Positions 57,604-64,000 of a stretch of 64,000 bases of DNA are shown here, piece by piece (position 1 is the stretch's first letter; every line of letters starts with the position of its first letter). Origin of the DNA: Rathayibacter sp. VKM Ac-2856 (lineage in GTDB: Bacteria > Actinomycetota > Actinomycetes > Actinomycetales > Microbacteriaceae); contig NZ_JABMLF010000002.1 of assembly GCF_013205055.1 (NCBI RefSeq), positions 1 to 64,000 on the forward strand, in the 5' to 3' direction. Both the position numbers and the translations under genes were made by a program. The notes below the pieces were generated by a model. The model had not been told where the DNA came from and made no database searches. It saw nothing but the letters and a program-made list of their open reading frames with translations.

Positions 57604-57987
57604 TTACTTGACGGTGACGGTCGCGCCGGCGGCCTCGAGCTGGGCCTTGGCCTTCTCGGCGGTCTCCTTGTTGACGGCCTCGAGGACAGCCTTGGGGGCG
57701 CCGTCGACGACAGCCTTCGCCTCGCCGAGGCCGAGGCTCGTGAGCGCGCGGACCTCCTTGATGACCTGGATCTTCTTCTCGCCGGCGGCCTCGAGCACGA
57801 CGTCGAACTCGGTCTGCTCCTCGACCTCTTCGGCCGGGGCGGCCGGGCCGGCGACACCGGCGGCCGCGACGGGCGCGGCGGCGGTGACCTCGAAGACCTC
57901 TTCGAACTTCTTCACGAACTCAGAGAGCTCGATGAGCGTGAGCTCCTTGAAGGCCTCGATGAGCTCGTCCTGCGTGAGCTTTGCCAT
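57604..57987 (-). CDS. rplL: 50S ribosomal protein L7/L12
   Basis: 127 residues. The N-terminal dimerisation helix ([20 protein letters not shown]), Ala/Pro/Glu-rich hinge ([20 protein letters not shown]) and C-terminal factor-binding domain ([35 protein letters not shown]) are all present. It forms the ribosomal stalk that recruits translation factors. ATG 57987 has AAGGAGA at good spacing. 63 nt after rplJ. Confidence 0.98.
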   Translation of the reverse strand: MAKLTQDELIEAFKELTLIELSEFVKKFEEVFEVTAAAPVAAAGVAGPAAPAEEVEEQTEFDVVLEAAGEKKIQVIKEVRALTSLGLGEAKAVVDGAPKAVLEAVNKETAEKAKAQLEAAGATVTVK

Positions 57988-58050
57988 GATTTTTCTCCTT
58001 GTTGTTTCTTGTCTACGAACCGCGTGCGCACTGCCTCCCGGAGGGAAGCG

Positions 58051-58566
58051 TCAGCTCGCGGACTCCTGCTTCTCGCGCAGTGCCTCGACCGTGCGAACGG
58101 CCTTGGACAGCGGCGCCTGGAACAGGTAAGCGGCACCGAAGAGCGAGGCCTTGAAGGCGCCGGCGAGCTTGCCGAGCAGCACTTCACGGGACTCGAGGTC
58201 GGCGAGCTTTCCCACCTCTTCCGCGGTCAGCGGGTTACCGTCGAAGTAACCGCCCTTGACCACGAGGAGAGGGTTTGCCTTGGCGAAGGCACGCAGCGAC
58301 TTCGCGACGGCGACGGGGTCGCCGTGCACGAACGCGATGGCCGAAGGGCCAGCGAGCTCGGCGTCGAAGGACGAGATCCCGGCGTTGTTCGCCGCGATCT
58401 TGGTCAGCGTGTTCTTCACCACGGCGTAGGTCGCGTGCTCACTGATGTCCTTGCGCAGCGTCTTGAGCTGAGCAACAGTGAGACCGCGGTACTCGGTCAG
58501 CAGAACGGCGGTCGAACTCTGGAACTTCTCCGTGAGTTCGGCGACCGAGGCTTCCTTGTTCGCCAT
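58051..58566 (-). CDS. rplJ: 50S ribosomal protein L10
   Basis: 171 residues. [40 protein letters not shown] and [12 protein letters not shown] are typical. It anchors L7/L12 dimers to the ribosome and in many bacteria represses its own mRNA by binding the leader. ATG 58566 follows AGGAGTAGCC. The leader contains a terminator-like hairpin (58618-58645). Confidence 0.97.
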   Translation of the reverse strand: MANKEASVAELTEKFQSSTAVLLTEYRGLTVAQLKTLRKDISEHATYAVVKNTLTKIAANNAGISSFDAELAGPSAIAFVHGDPVAVAKSLRAFAKANPLLVVKGGYFDGNPLTAEEVGKLADLESREVLLGKLAGAFKASLFGAAYLFQAPLSKAVRTVEALREKQESAS

Positions 58567-58780
58567 GGCTACTCCTGTGAATTCTCGTGCCGGTAGCCCG
58601 AAGGCACGCAAAGAAAAAGGCTCCGGCGCAGGAGCGCGGGAGCCTGGGGAACGCGTGTAACGCGGAACTGGTCTCTTGCACACCTGCGCGGGCCATTCGC
58701 TTCGCGAATCCTTCGTCCGGTGGCGATCCGCGGGGCCTGGGCCCTGCTCGTGCGCACACCGAAAACCGGCGGTCTTTGGC
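58567..58780 (-). ncRNA. L10 (rplJ) mRNA leader
   Basis: The 210-nt untranslated leader, from a probable start near 58780 to rplJ, is the usual place of the L10 autoregulatory leader. It holds the attenuator at 58618-58645 and several GC-rich hairpins. The assignment rests on position and the attenuator; I could not fold the whole leader. Confidence 0.6.
58618..58645 (-). terminator. Attenuator hairpin in the rplJ leader
   Basis: On the minus strand AGGCTCC pairs with GGAGCCT, immediately followed by TTTTCTTT, a textbook intrinsic terminator located inside the rplJ leader, about 50 nt before ATG 58566. It fits the ribosomal protein L10 leader type, where L10 or L10-L12 binding controls read-through. 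Confidence 0.8.
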
Positions 58781-58787
58781 TTCGGGA

Positions 58788-58817
58788 AGCGTACGACGTC
58801 GACCCGCCCGTGCGCAA
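58788..58817 (-). promoter_or_regulatory. Probable rplJ-rplL promoter
   Basis: On the minus strand a -35-like TTGCGC (58817-58812) and -10-like TACGCT (58793-58788) are separated by 18 bp. Confidence 0.5.
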
Positions 58818-58844
58818 GTCCGCCGCACACGGGATGCTGGAGGG

Positions 58845-59408
58845 ATGACCGGCTCGACCCCGCCTCCCCGCCCCGCCCCCGGCACGAGCACCGACGGCGG
58901 CGCCGGCGGCACCAGCACCGCCGACGCCGCGATCGCCGCCGTGGAGGGCGAGCTGAGCACCCTCTTCAACCGGGTGCGCGACGCGATGCGCTCGGCGGCC
59001 GAGCGGCTGCACCCCGATCTCGGCACCGCCGGCTACCGGACGCTGGCGACGCTCGAGCGGCGCGGCCCGATGCACTCCGGCGCGCTCGCCGAGCTGCTCG
59101 AGACGGACAAGTCCTCGATCAGCCGGCAGATCTCGGCGCTGGACCGCCTCGGACTGCTCCAGCGCTCCCCCGATCCCGACGACGGCCGCGCGACGATCCT
59201 CTCGGTGCCACCGCAGACCGCCGAGCGGATGCGGGAGATCCGCAGCTCCCGCCAGGCGCTGATGCACGAGGAGCTGCGCCGCTGGGACGAGGGGGACGTC
59301 GAGCTCTTCGCCGTCCTGCTGCGGCGCATCACCGCACTGGACATGCGCGGCGCTAGCACCGCCCCGACCGGGGGACAATCGGGGGCGGCACCGGAGCCGA
59401 CCCCGTAG
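58845..59408 (+). CDS. MarR-family transcriptional regulator
   Basis: 187 residues from ATG 58845. A Gly/Thr-rich N-terminus of 30 residues is followed by the winged helix: [20 protein letters not shown], then [20 protein letters not shown] and wing [20 protein letters not shown] lies directly before the ATG, closer than ideal. It starts 11 nt upstream of the acyl-CoA-dehydrogenase-like gene in the same direction and may regulate that operon (inference). Confidence 0.9.
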   Translation: MTGSTPPPRPAPGTSTDGGAGGTSTADAAIAAVEGELSTLFNRVRDAMRSAAERLHPDLGTAGYRTLATLERRGPMHSGALAELLETDKSSISRQISALDRLGLLQRSPDPDDGRATILSVPPQTAERMREIRSSRQALMHEELRRWDEGDVELFAVLLRRITALDMRGASTAPTGGQSGAAPEPTP

Positions 59409-59419
59409 CGTCGGAAGGG

Positions 59420-60412
59420 ATGGAACAGCTCGCCCCTCCCTCTCTCCCGGACGACGTCGACGGTGCCCTGGCCCTCGCCCGCTCCCTCTCCGCCGACCCG
59501 CCCCGGCCCGGAACCGGCCGCACCGCCGAGCTGCACGGCCTGCTCGAGCGGCTCGCCCGGCACGACCTCGGGGTCGCCCGCGCGATCGAGCCGCACCTCG
59601 ACGCCCTCGCGATCCTCGGCGAGGCGGGGCTGAGCGCGCAGGACGTCGGCGTCGACGACGGCGCGGTCTGGGGGGTCTTCGCGGCGGAGGGCGGCGACGA
59701 GCCGCTCACCGCGACCCCCGACGGCGACGGCTGGCGCCTGGACGGCGTGAAGCCCTGGTGCTCGCTGGCCGGCCGCCTCGACGCCGCGCTCGTCACGGCG
59801 CACGTCGGCGACGGCGAGCGCCGCCTCTTCGCCGTGAGCCTGACCGACGGCACCGCGACCCCGGAGCCGGACGCCTGGCACCCCCGGGGACTGACCGAGA
59901 TCCCGAGCGGACCGGTGCGGTTCTCCGGGGCCCGGGCCCGGGAGGTCGGCGCGCCCGGCTGGTACCTCTCCCGTCCGGGCTTCGCCTGGGGCGGGATCGG
60001 CGTGGCCGCCTGCTGGCTCGGCGGAGCTCGGGGTGTCGCCGCGGCGCTCGCCCGGGCCGCCGCCCGCCGGGAGGACCCGCACCTGCTCGCGCACCTCGGC
60101 GCCGTGGACACCGCCCTCTCCGCCGGGCGGCGCGCGCTCGACGAGGCCTCCGCACTGATCGACGCGGGCGAGGCCGAGGGCCCGCGCGGCGCCCTGCTGG
60201 CCAAGCGGGTGCGCGGCACCGCAGCGGGGGCTGTGGAGGAGATCCTGCTGCGGGCCGGTCGCGCGCTCGGACCGGCGCCGCTCGCGCTCGACGCGGAGCA
60301 CGCCAAGCGGGTCGCCGACCTCGCCCTCTACGTCCGCCAGCACCACGCCGAGCGCGACGACGCGGCGCTCGGGCGCGCGGTCCTGGCCAGCGGCGAGGCG
60401 GACGGCTGGTGA
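59420..60412 (+). CDS. Acyl-CoA dehydrogenase-like protein
   Basis: 330 residues, shorter than the usual 380-400. The helical N-domain (LHGLLERLARHDLGVARAIE), middle beta domain (GDGWRLDGVKPWCSLAGRLD, ADD-like substrate region) and C-terminal four-helix domain (HLGAVDTALSAGRRALDEAS) are recognisable. The catalytic Glu region of fatty-acyl enzymes is not clear, so the substrate may not be a simple acyl-CoA. It overlaps the PIG-L gene by 4 nt (GTGA) and heads a four-gene coupled operon. Confidence 0.8.
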   Translation: MEQLAPPSLPDDVDGALALARSLSADPPRPGTGRTAELHGLLERLARHDLGVARAIEPHLDALAILGEAGLSAQDVGVDDGAVWGVFAAEGGDEPLTATPDGDGWRLDGVKPWCSLAGRLDAALVTAHVGDGERRLFAVSLTDGTATPEPDAWHPRGLTEIPSGPVRFSGARAREVGAPGWYLSRPGFAWGGIGVAACWLGGARGVAAALARAAARREDPHLLAHLGAVDTALSAGRRALDEASALIDAGEAEGPRGALLAKRVRGTAAGAVEEILLRAGRALGPAPLALDAEHAKRVADLALYVRQHHAERDDAALGRAVLASGEADGW

Positions 60413-61173
60413 GCCGCGTCATCGCGTTCGACGGGCACCTCGAGGGCACTCCGGTCGAGCGCTGGGACGAGGACGGGCGCCTGGACCGGCTCCCCGTCCT
60501 GCCCGAGGAGGCGCTCCTGGCGGTGGACCGCGTGCTCGTCGTGGTCGCGCACGCCGACGACGAGACCCTCGGCTGCGGCGGGACGATCGCGCTCGCGCGC
60601 CGCCTCGGCGTCCCCGTGGAGGTCGTGGTCGTGACGGACGGCGGCGCGGCCCACGGCGCCTCCTCCCCCGAGGCCGCGGCGGCTCTCGTCGCGGAGCGGC
60701 GCGCCGAGGTCCGGGCGGCGCTCGACGAGCTCGGCGCGGGCATCGGCCTCGCCCACCTCGACGTCCCCGACTCGGGCACCCCCGAGCACCGCGACCGGAT
60801 CCTCGCGGACGTCCTTGCCCGCGCGGGCGCCGCGCCCGGCCGCGTCCTCCTCCTCTCCACCTGGACCGGCGACGGCCACCGCGACCATCGCGTCGTCGGC
60901 GAGGTCTGCGCCGAGGCGGCCGACTCGCTCGGCCACCCGCTGCTCGCCGCTCCGATCTGGCTCTGGCATTGGGCGGACCCCGACGACGCGGAGGTGCCGT
61001 GGCCGGCGCTCCTGCGCGTCGAAGCGGACGAGGAGCTGCGGGCGCGCAAGGCCCGCGCCCGCGACCGCTACCCGAGCCAGACCGCTCCGGGCCCCGGCGG
61101 CCTCGATCCCGTGCTCCACCCCCGCTTCGTCCGCGCCTTCGCCGGCGACGACCGCCTGATCCGGGTCCGCTGA
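60409..61173 (+). CDS. PIG-L/LmbE-family N-deacetylase
   Basis: 254-residue zinc-dependent deacetylase. VVVAHADDETLGCGG holds the first zinc motif (H48-x-D50-D51-E52; normally AHPDDE) and GDGHRDHRVVGE holds the distal HxDH. Family members remove acetyl groups from GlcNAc-containing compounds such as mycothiol precursors or GPI anchors. Here its partners are a glycosyltransferase and a NodS-like methyltransferase, so a sugar amine intermediate is likely. GTG 60409 overlaps the previous stop. Confidence 0.9.
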   Translation: MSRVIAFDGHLEGTPVERWDEDGRLDRLPVLPEEALLAVDRVLVVVAHADDETLGCGGTIALARRLGVPVEVVVVTDGGAAHGASSPEAAAALVAERRAEVRAALDELGAGIGLAHLDVPDSGTPEHRDRILADVLARAGAAPGRVLLLSTWTGDGHRDHRVVGEVCAEAADSLGHPLLAAPIWLWHWADPDDAEVPWPALLRVEADEELRARKARARDRYPSQTAPGPGGLDPVLHPRFVRAFAGDDRLIRVR

Positions 61174-61289
61174 TGGCGCGGCCCGGGATAGCGCACGGCG
61201 GAGCGGCCGACAAGTGGCGGAGTGGATCCGCGATCCTGCCTAGAGTCGGGGGGACGGACGGGCGCGGCCCCGGCGACGAGGACACGGGG

Positions 61290-61874
61290 ATGAGCTACTT
61301 CGACGAGCTGTACGAGCGGCACGAGGACCCCTGGGGGTACACGAGCCGCTGGTACGAGGAGCGCAAGCGCGCCCTCACCCTCGCCGCCCTGCCCGAGCGG
61401 CGCTACGGATCGGTGCTGGAGATCGGCTCCTCGATCGGCGTGCTGGCCGAGGCCCTCGCCGCGCGGGCCGAGCACCTGCTGGCGATCGACGTCTCGGCGG
61501 CCGCCGTGGAGCGGGCCGCCCGCCGCCTCGCGCCGCTCGAGCACGTCCGGGTCGAGCACCACGACATCACCCGCGGTGTGCCGGAGGGTCCGTTCGATCT
61601 GATCGTGCTGTCCGAGGTCGGCTACTACCTCGGCGCCGAGACCCTCGAGCGCACGCTGCGCGGGGTGCGCGACCGCCTCTCCGGCTCGGGCGAGCTGGTC
61701 ACCGTGCACTGGCGGCACCCGATCGACGGCCTCGAGCTCGACGGCGACGCCGTGCAGCGGGCCGTGGACGGACTCGGGCTGCGGCGGATCGCGCGCCACG
61801 AGGAGGAGGACCTGCTGCTCGAGGTGCACTCGCGCGACGGCCGGTCGGTCGCCCGGCGGACGGGACTGCTGTGA
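61290..61874 (+). CDS. SAM-dependent methyltransferase, NodS-like
   Basis: 194 residues from ATG 61290. SYFDELYERHEDPWGYTSRW and YEERKRALTLAALP open the NodS-like family; motif I is VLEIGSSIGVLAEALA, the acidic loop LAIDVSAAAVERAA and motif IV FDLIVLSEVGYYL. NodS N-methylates the deacetylated amine of Nod-factor sugars. In this operon the natural substrate could be the amine freed by the PIG-L enzyme (inference). The stop overlaps the glycosyltransferase start by 4 nt (GTGA); 116 nt separate it from the PIG-L gene. Confidence 0.88.
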   Translation: MSYFDELYERHEDPWGYTSRWYEERKRALTLAALPERRYGSVLEIGSSIGVLAEALAARAEHLLAIDVSAAAVERAARRLAPLEHVRVEHHDITRGVPEGPFDLIVLSEVGYYLGAETLERTLRGVRDRLSGSGELVTVHWRHPIDGLELDGDAVQRAVDGLGLRRIARHEEEDLLLEVHSRDGRSVARRTGLL

Positions 61875-62605
61875 CGCGGATCGAGCACGTGCTCGTCGTC
61901 GTCCCCGCCCACGACGAGGAGGCGCGGATCGGCGCCGCCGTCGCCTCGGTGCTGCGGAGCGCCGAGCATCTGGCGCTCACGCATCCGTCCGTCCTCGTCC
62001 GGCTGATCGTCGTCGCCGACGGCTGCACCGACGCGACCGTCGAGCGCGCTCGCGCGGCCGGCGCCGAGGTGCTCGAGCTCTCGCGCCGCGGCGTCGGCGC
62101 CGCCCGCGCGGCCGGGATCGCGCACGCGCTCGGCACGGTCGCGTCCGCGGACGACCTGGTCTGGGTCGCCAACACCGACGCCGACACCGTCGTGCCGGAG
62201 GAGTGGCTGCTCGAGCACGTCGAGCACGCCCGGCAGCACGACGCCCTCGTCGGGACCGTGCGCCCCGACCCGGCGGACCTGTCCCCCGAGATGTACCGGC
62301 GCTGGCGCGTCACCCGCGAGCGCGAGGAGTCGATCGGCAGCATCCACGGCGCGAACCTCGGCGTGCGCGCGAGCGCGTACCTGGCCGCGGGCGGCTTCGG
62401 CGCCGATCCGCTGCACGAGGACGTCCGGCTCGTCGAGCGCCTGCACGCCGCCGGCGCGCGGGTCGGAGCGACCGACCGGGGCGAGGTGACCACCTCCGGC
62501 CGCCGCCGCAACCGCGTCGAGGGCGGCTACGGGCCGTACCTGCACGAGCGCTTCTCGGACGCTCCGGCGGCCCTCACCGTCGCCGCCTGCACCGACCTCT
62601 GCTAA
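61871..62605 (+). CDS. Family 2 glycosyltransferase
   Basis: 244 residues from GTG 61871. VLVVVPAHDEEARIGAAVAS opens the GT-A fold; nucleotide-sugar DxD is NTDADTVV, and acceptor-side HEDVRLVERLHAAG fits the ED motif. It is short and lacks membrane helices, so it is cytoplasmic or membrane-peripheral. Last gene of the operon, with no gap to the methyltransferase. Confidence 0.9.
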   Translation: MTRIEHVLVVVPAHDEEARIGAAVASVLRSAEHLALTHPSVLVRLIVVADGCTDATVERARAAGAEVLELSRRGVGAARAAGIAHALGTVASADDLVWVANTDADTVVPEEWLLEHVEHARQHDALVGTVRPDPADLSPEMYRRWRVTREREESIGSIHGANLGVRASAYLAAGGFGADPLHEDVRLVERLHAAGARVGATDRGEVTTSGRRRNRVEGGYGPYLHERFSDAPAALTVAACTDLC

Positions 62606-62747
62606 CTCGCGCGGGCCCCTGCGCGCGCGGAAGCAGATCGGCGAGGTCGTTGTCAACGGTCAGGCCCTGAATTGTCACGAGTTCCGCAGGAGAGTGGAAT
62701 GGGGGCCGAGCACGACCCTGTGCTCTCTCCGACGGAAGGGTCACCGC

Positions 62748-62981
62748 ATGAATCCCCGCCTCGTCCTGCTGGCGCTCGTCGCCTTCGCCGCGTACGTCTT
62801 CGGCGCCCGCGCCGGCCGCGGTCGCTACGAAGAGCTCCGCCATCTCGCACTCGGTGTGTGGAACGACCCGGCCACGAAGAAGACGCGCAAGAAGCTCAAG
62901 AAGACCTCGAAGCGCGAGGCGAAGCACTTCACCGCGGTCGCCGACAAGGCACGCGCGAAGGTGCAGCGCACACTCCGCTGA
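62748..62981 (+). CDS. Small membrane-anchored basic protein
   Basis: 77 residues from ATG 62748 (GGAAGGG upstream). One N-terminal membrane segment (LVLLALVAFAAYVFGARAGR) is followed by a Lys-rich helical tail (ATKKTRKKLKKTSKREAKHF). Function unknown; may bind nucleic acid or acidic lipids through the tail (inference). Confidence 0.75.
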   Translation: MNPRLVLLALVAFAAYVFGARAGRGRYEELRHLALGVWNDPATKKTRKKLKKTSKREAKHFTAVADKARAKVQRTLR

Positions 62982-63069
62982 TCGGCAACATCTGCAAGGA
63001 CGCCACCACGAAAGGCGTTGACGCTCGCATCGGAACGGCCGGTCGAGCACCACACGAAGGAGACACATC

Positions 63070-63336
63070 ATGGGCATCATCGGTTGGATCGTTCTCGGCC
63101 TCATCGCCGGCGCACTCGCAAAGCTCATCCTGCCCGGCAAGCAGGGCGGCGGATGGATCATCACCATCATCCTCGGCATCGTCGGAGCCCTCCTCGGAGG
63201 ATTCATCGGCGGCGCGCTCTTCGGGCGCGACGACCCGATGGGCTTCAACCTCGTCAGCATCATCCTCGCCGTCGTCGGCGCGATCATCGTCCTGCTGATC
63301 TACGGCGCGATCACCGGCCGCAAGTCCCGCGCGTAG
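63070..63336 (+). CDS. GlsB/YeaQ/YmgE-family stress-response membrane protein
   Basis: 88 residues with three hydrophobic, Gly-rich helices: WIVLGLIAGALAKLILPG, WIITIILGIVGALLGGFIGG and VSIILAVVGAIIVLLIYG. This is the transglycosylase-associated protein family, induced by envelope stress in several bacteria. GAAGGAG precedes ATG 63070. A strong terminator follows. Confidence 0.93.
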   Translation: MGIIGWIVLGLIAGALAKLILPGKQGGGWIITIILGIVGALLGGFIGGALFGRDDPMGFNLVSIILAVVGAIIVLLIYGAITGRKSRA

Positions 63337-63349
63337 TCACGCGACCCCC

Positions 63350-63381
63350 GAAGGCCCCCGGCATCCGTGCCGGGGGCCTTC
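63350..63381 (+). terminator. Terminator after the GlsB-family gene
   Basis: GAAGGCCCCCGGCA and TGCCGGGGGCCTTC form a perfect 14-bp stem with a 4-nt loop, 13 nt past the stop, followed by GTCGTTCC. Confidence 0.85.
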
Positions 63382-63531
63382 GTCGTTCCCGGAGCGTCCG
63401 ACGGCGCCGGACGACCGCCGATGTTCGCCGGACGCGCAAGGCCTTGCACCTGGGAGGCCGCGGGGCGTGGACTGTACTCCGGCCGCAAGCTCTCCGATGC
63501 GGCCGATCCCCGGACGAAAGGACGCTCGAGT

Positions 63532-64000
63532 ATGAGCACGGACGCGAACACGGTCCCCACGATCACCCTTAACAACGGAGTCGAGATCCCGCAGCTGGGC
63601 TTCGGTGTCTTCCAGATCGACCCCGCCGAGACGAAGGACGCGACGCTCGCCGCCCTCGAGGTCGGCTACCGCCACATCGACACCGCCGAGATGTACGGCA
63701 ACGAGGCCGGTGTCGGCGAGGCCGTCCGCGCCTCCGGCCTCGACCGCTCCGAGGTCTTCGTCACCTCGAAGCTGAACAACGGCTTCCACGCCCGCGAGGA
63801 CGCCCTGAAGGCGATCGACGACACCCTCGCCGAGCTGAAGTTCGACTACGTCGACCTCTTCCTCATCCACTGGCCGCTGCCGAAGGTGGGCGACTACCTG
63901 GAGACCTGGAAGGCGATGGAGGAGATCTACCGCAGCGGCAAGGCGAAGGCGATCGGCGTCTCCAACTTCCAGACGAACCACCTCAACCGCCTGCGCGCCG
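63532..64000 (+). CDS. Aldo/keto reductase (2,5-diketogluconate reductase-like), cut by the window end
   Basis: First 156 codons only. LNNGVEIPQLGFGVFQIDPA, the catalytic Asp and Tyr in YRHIDTAEMYGNEAGVG, Lys in VFVTSKLNN and His in DLFLIHWPLP place it in AKR family 5 (soluble NADPH-dependent carbonyl reductases). ATG 63532 has AAAGGA about 10 nt upstream. A different subgroup from the reductase at 21568-22500. Confidence 0.93.
   Translation, partial: MSTDANTVPTITLNNGVEIPQLGFGVFQIDPAETKDATLAALEVGYRHIDTAEMYGNEAGVGEAVRASGLDRSEVFVTSKLNNGFHAREDALKAIDDTLAELKFDYVDLFLIHWPLPKVGDYLETWKAMEEIYRSGKAKAIGVSNFQTNHLNRLRA

Overview
This is high-GC (about 70%) actinobacterial chromosome. Gene content, the abundance of GTG and TTG starts, HspR- and NrdR-type control sites, siroheme-based nitrate assimilation, and short palindromic intergenic repeats of the catgctggtcgagtagc type all point to a soil- or plant-associated member of the Microbacteriaceae (a Rathayibacter- or Curtobacterium-like genus is a guess; no rRNA is present to settle it). 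I see no tRNA or rRNA genes, phage, transposase or CRISPR array. The window ends inside an aldo/keto reductase gene.

Layout. 1-845: tandem 92-bp repeats and degenerate relatives. 846-6024: a LacI regulator and a ChvE/MmsA/MmsB monosaccharide ABC importer with a lac-type operator. 6036-9451: small proteins, a secreted protein made of two duplicated 105-residue units, and a serine hydrolase. 9731-12592: a large secreted GH43-type glycosidase behind its own operator. 12954-18607: a secreted protein, a phosphopantetheinyl-transferase-like protein that seems to lack its metal site, an MSMEG_6728-like protein, a bifunctional PASTA penicillin-binding protein and a small membrane protein. 18794-21337: a ClpC-type chaperone behind a HAIR (HspR) site. 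21568-23220: aldo/keto reductase and acetyltransferase. 23480-27538: the class Ib ribonucleotide reductase operon nrdHIEF, with two NrdR boxes and DnaA-box-like sequences upstream. 28073-30191: glycerate kinase and an endonuclease-like gene broken by an in-frame stop.

30274-41644 is a divergent nitrate/nitrite assimilation and siroheme cluster. Leftward lie nirB, a cobA/cysG-type methyltransferase and hemD. Rightward lie a NirD-CbiX fusion, a NarK-type transporter, nitrate reductase and its electron-transfer subunit. Together they import nitrate, reduce it to nitrite and then ammonium, and make the siroheme that NirB needs. 41720-45588: a cyclase-family hydrolase and the transsulfuration pair cbs and metB/cgl. 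45747-48603: MntH and a DUF3105/DUF305 pair. 48695-50581: an ABC exporter. 50966-55969: a second sugar ABC importer without its own ATPase, divergent from a LacI regulator, with an operator near each promoter. 56519-58566: VOC protein, MarR regulator and rplJ-rplL with an attenuator leader. 58845-62605: a MarR gene followed by an acyl-CoA-dehydrogenase-like protein, a PIG-L deacetylase, a NodS-like methyltransferase and a family 2 glycosyltransferase in a tightly coupled operon whose product is not evident. 62748-64000: small membrane proteins and a partial aldo/keto reductase.

The most interesting items are the 59420-62605 operon, the NirD-CbiX fusion, the HAIR site on a ClpC-type gene, the NrdR/DnaA region of nrdHIEF, and at least four families of dispersed palindromic repeats.
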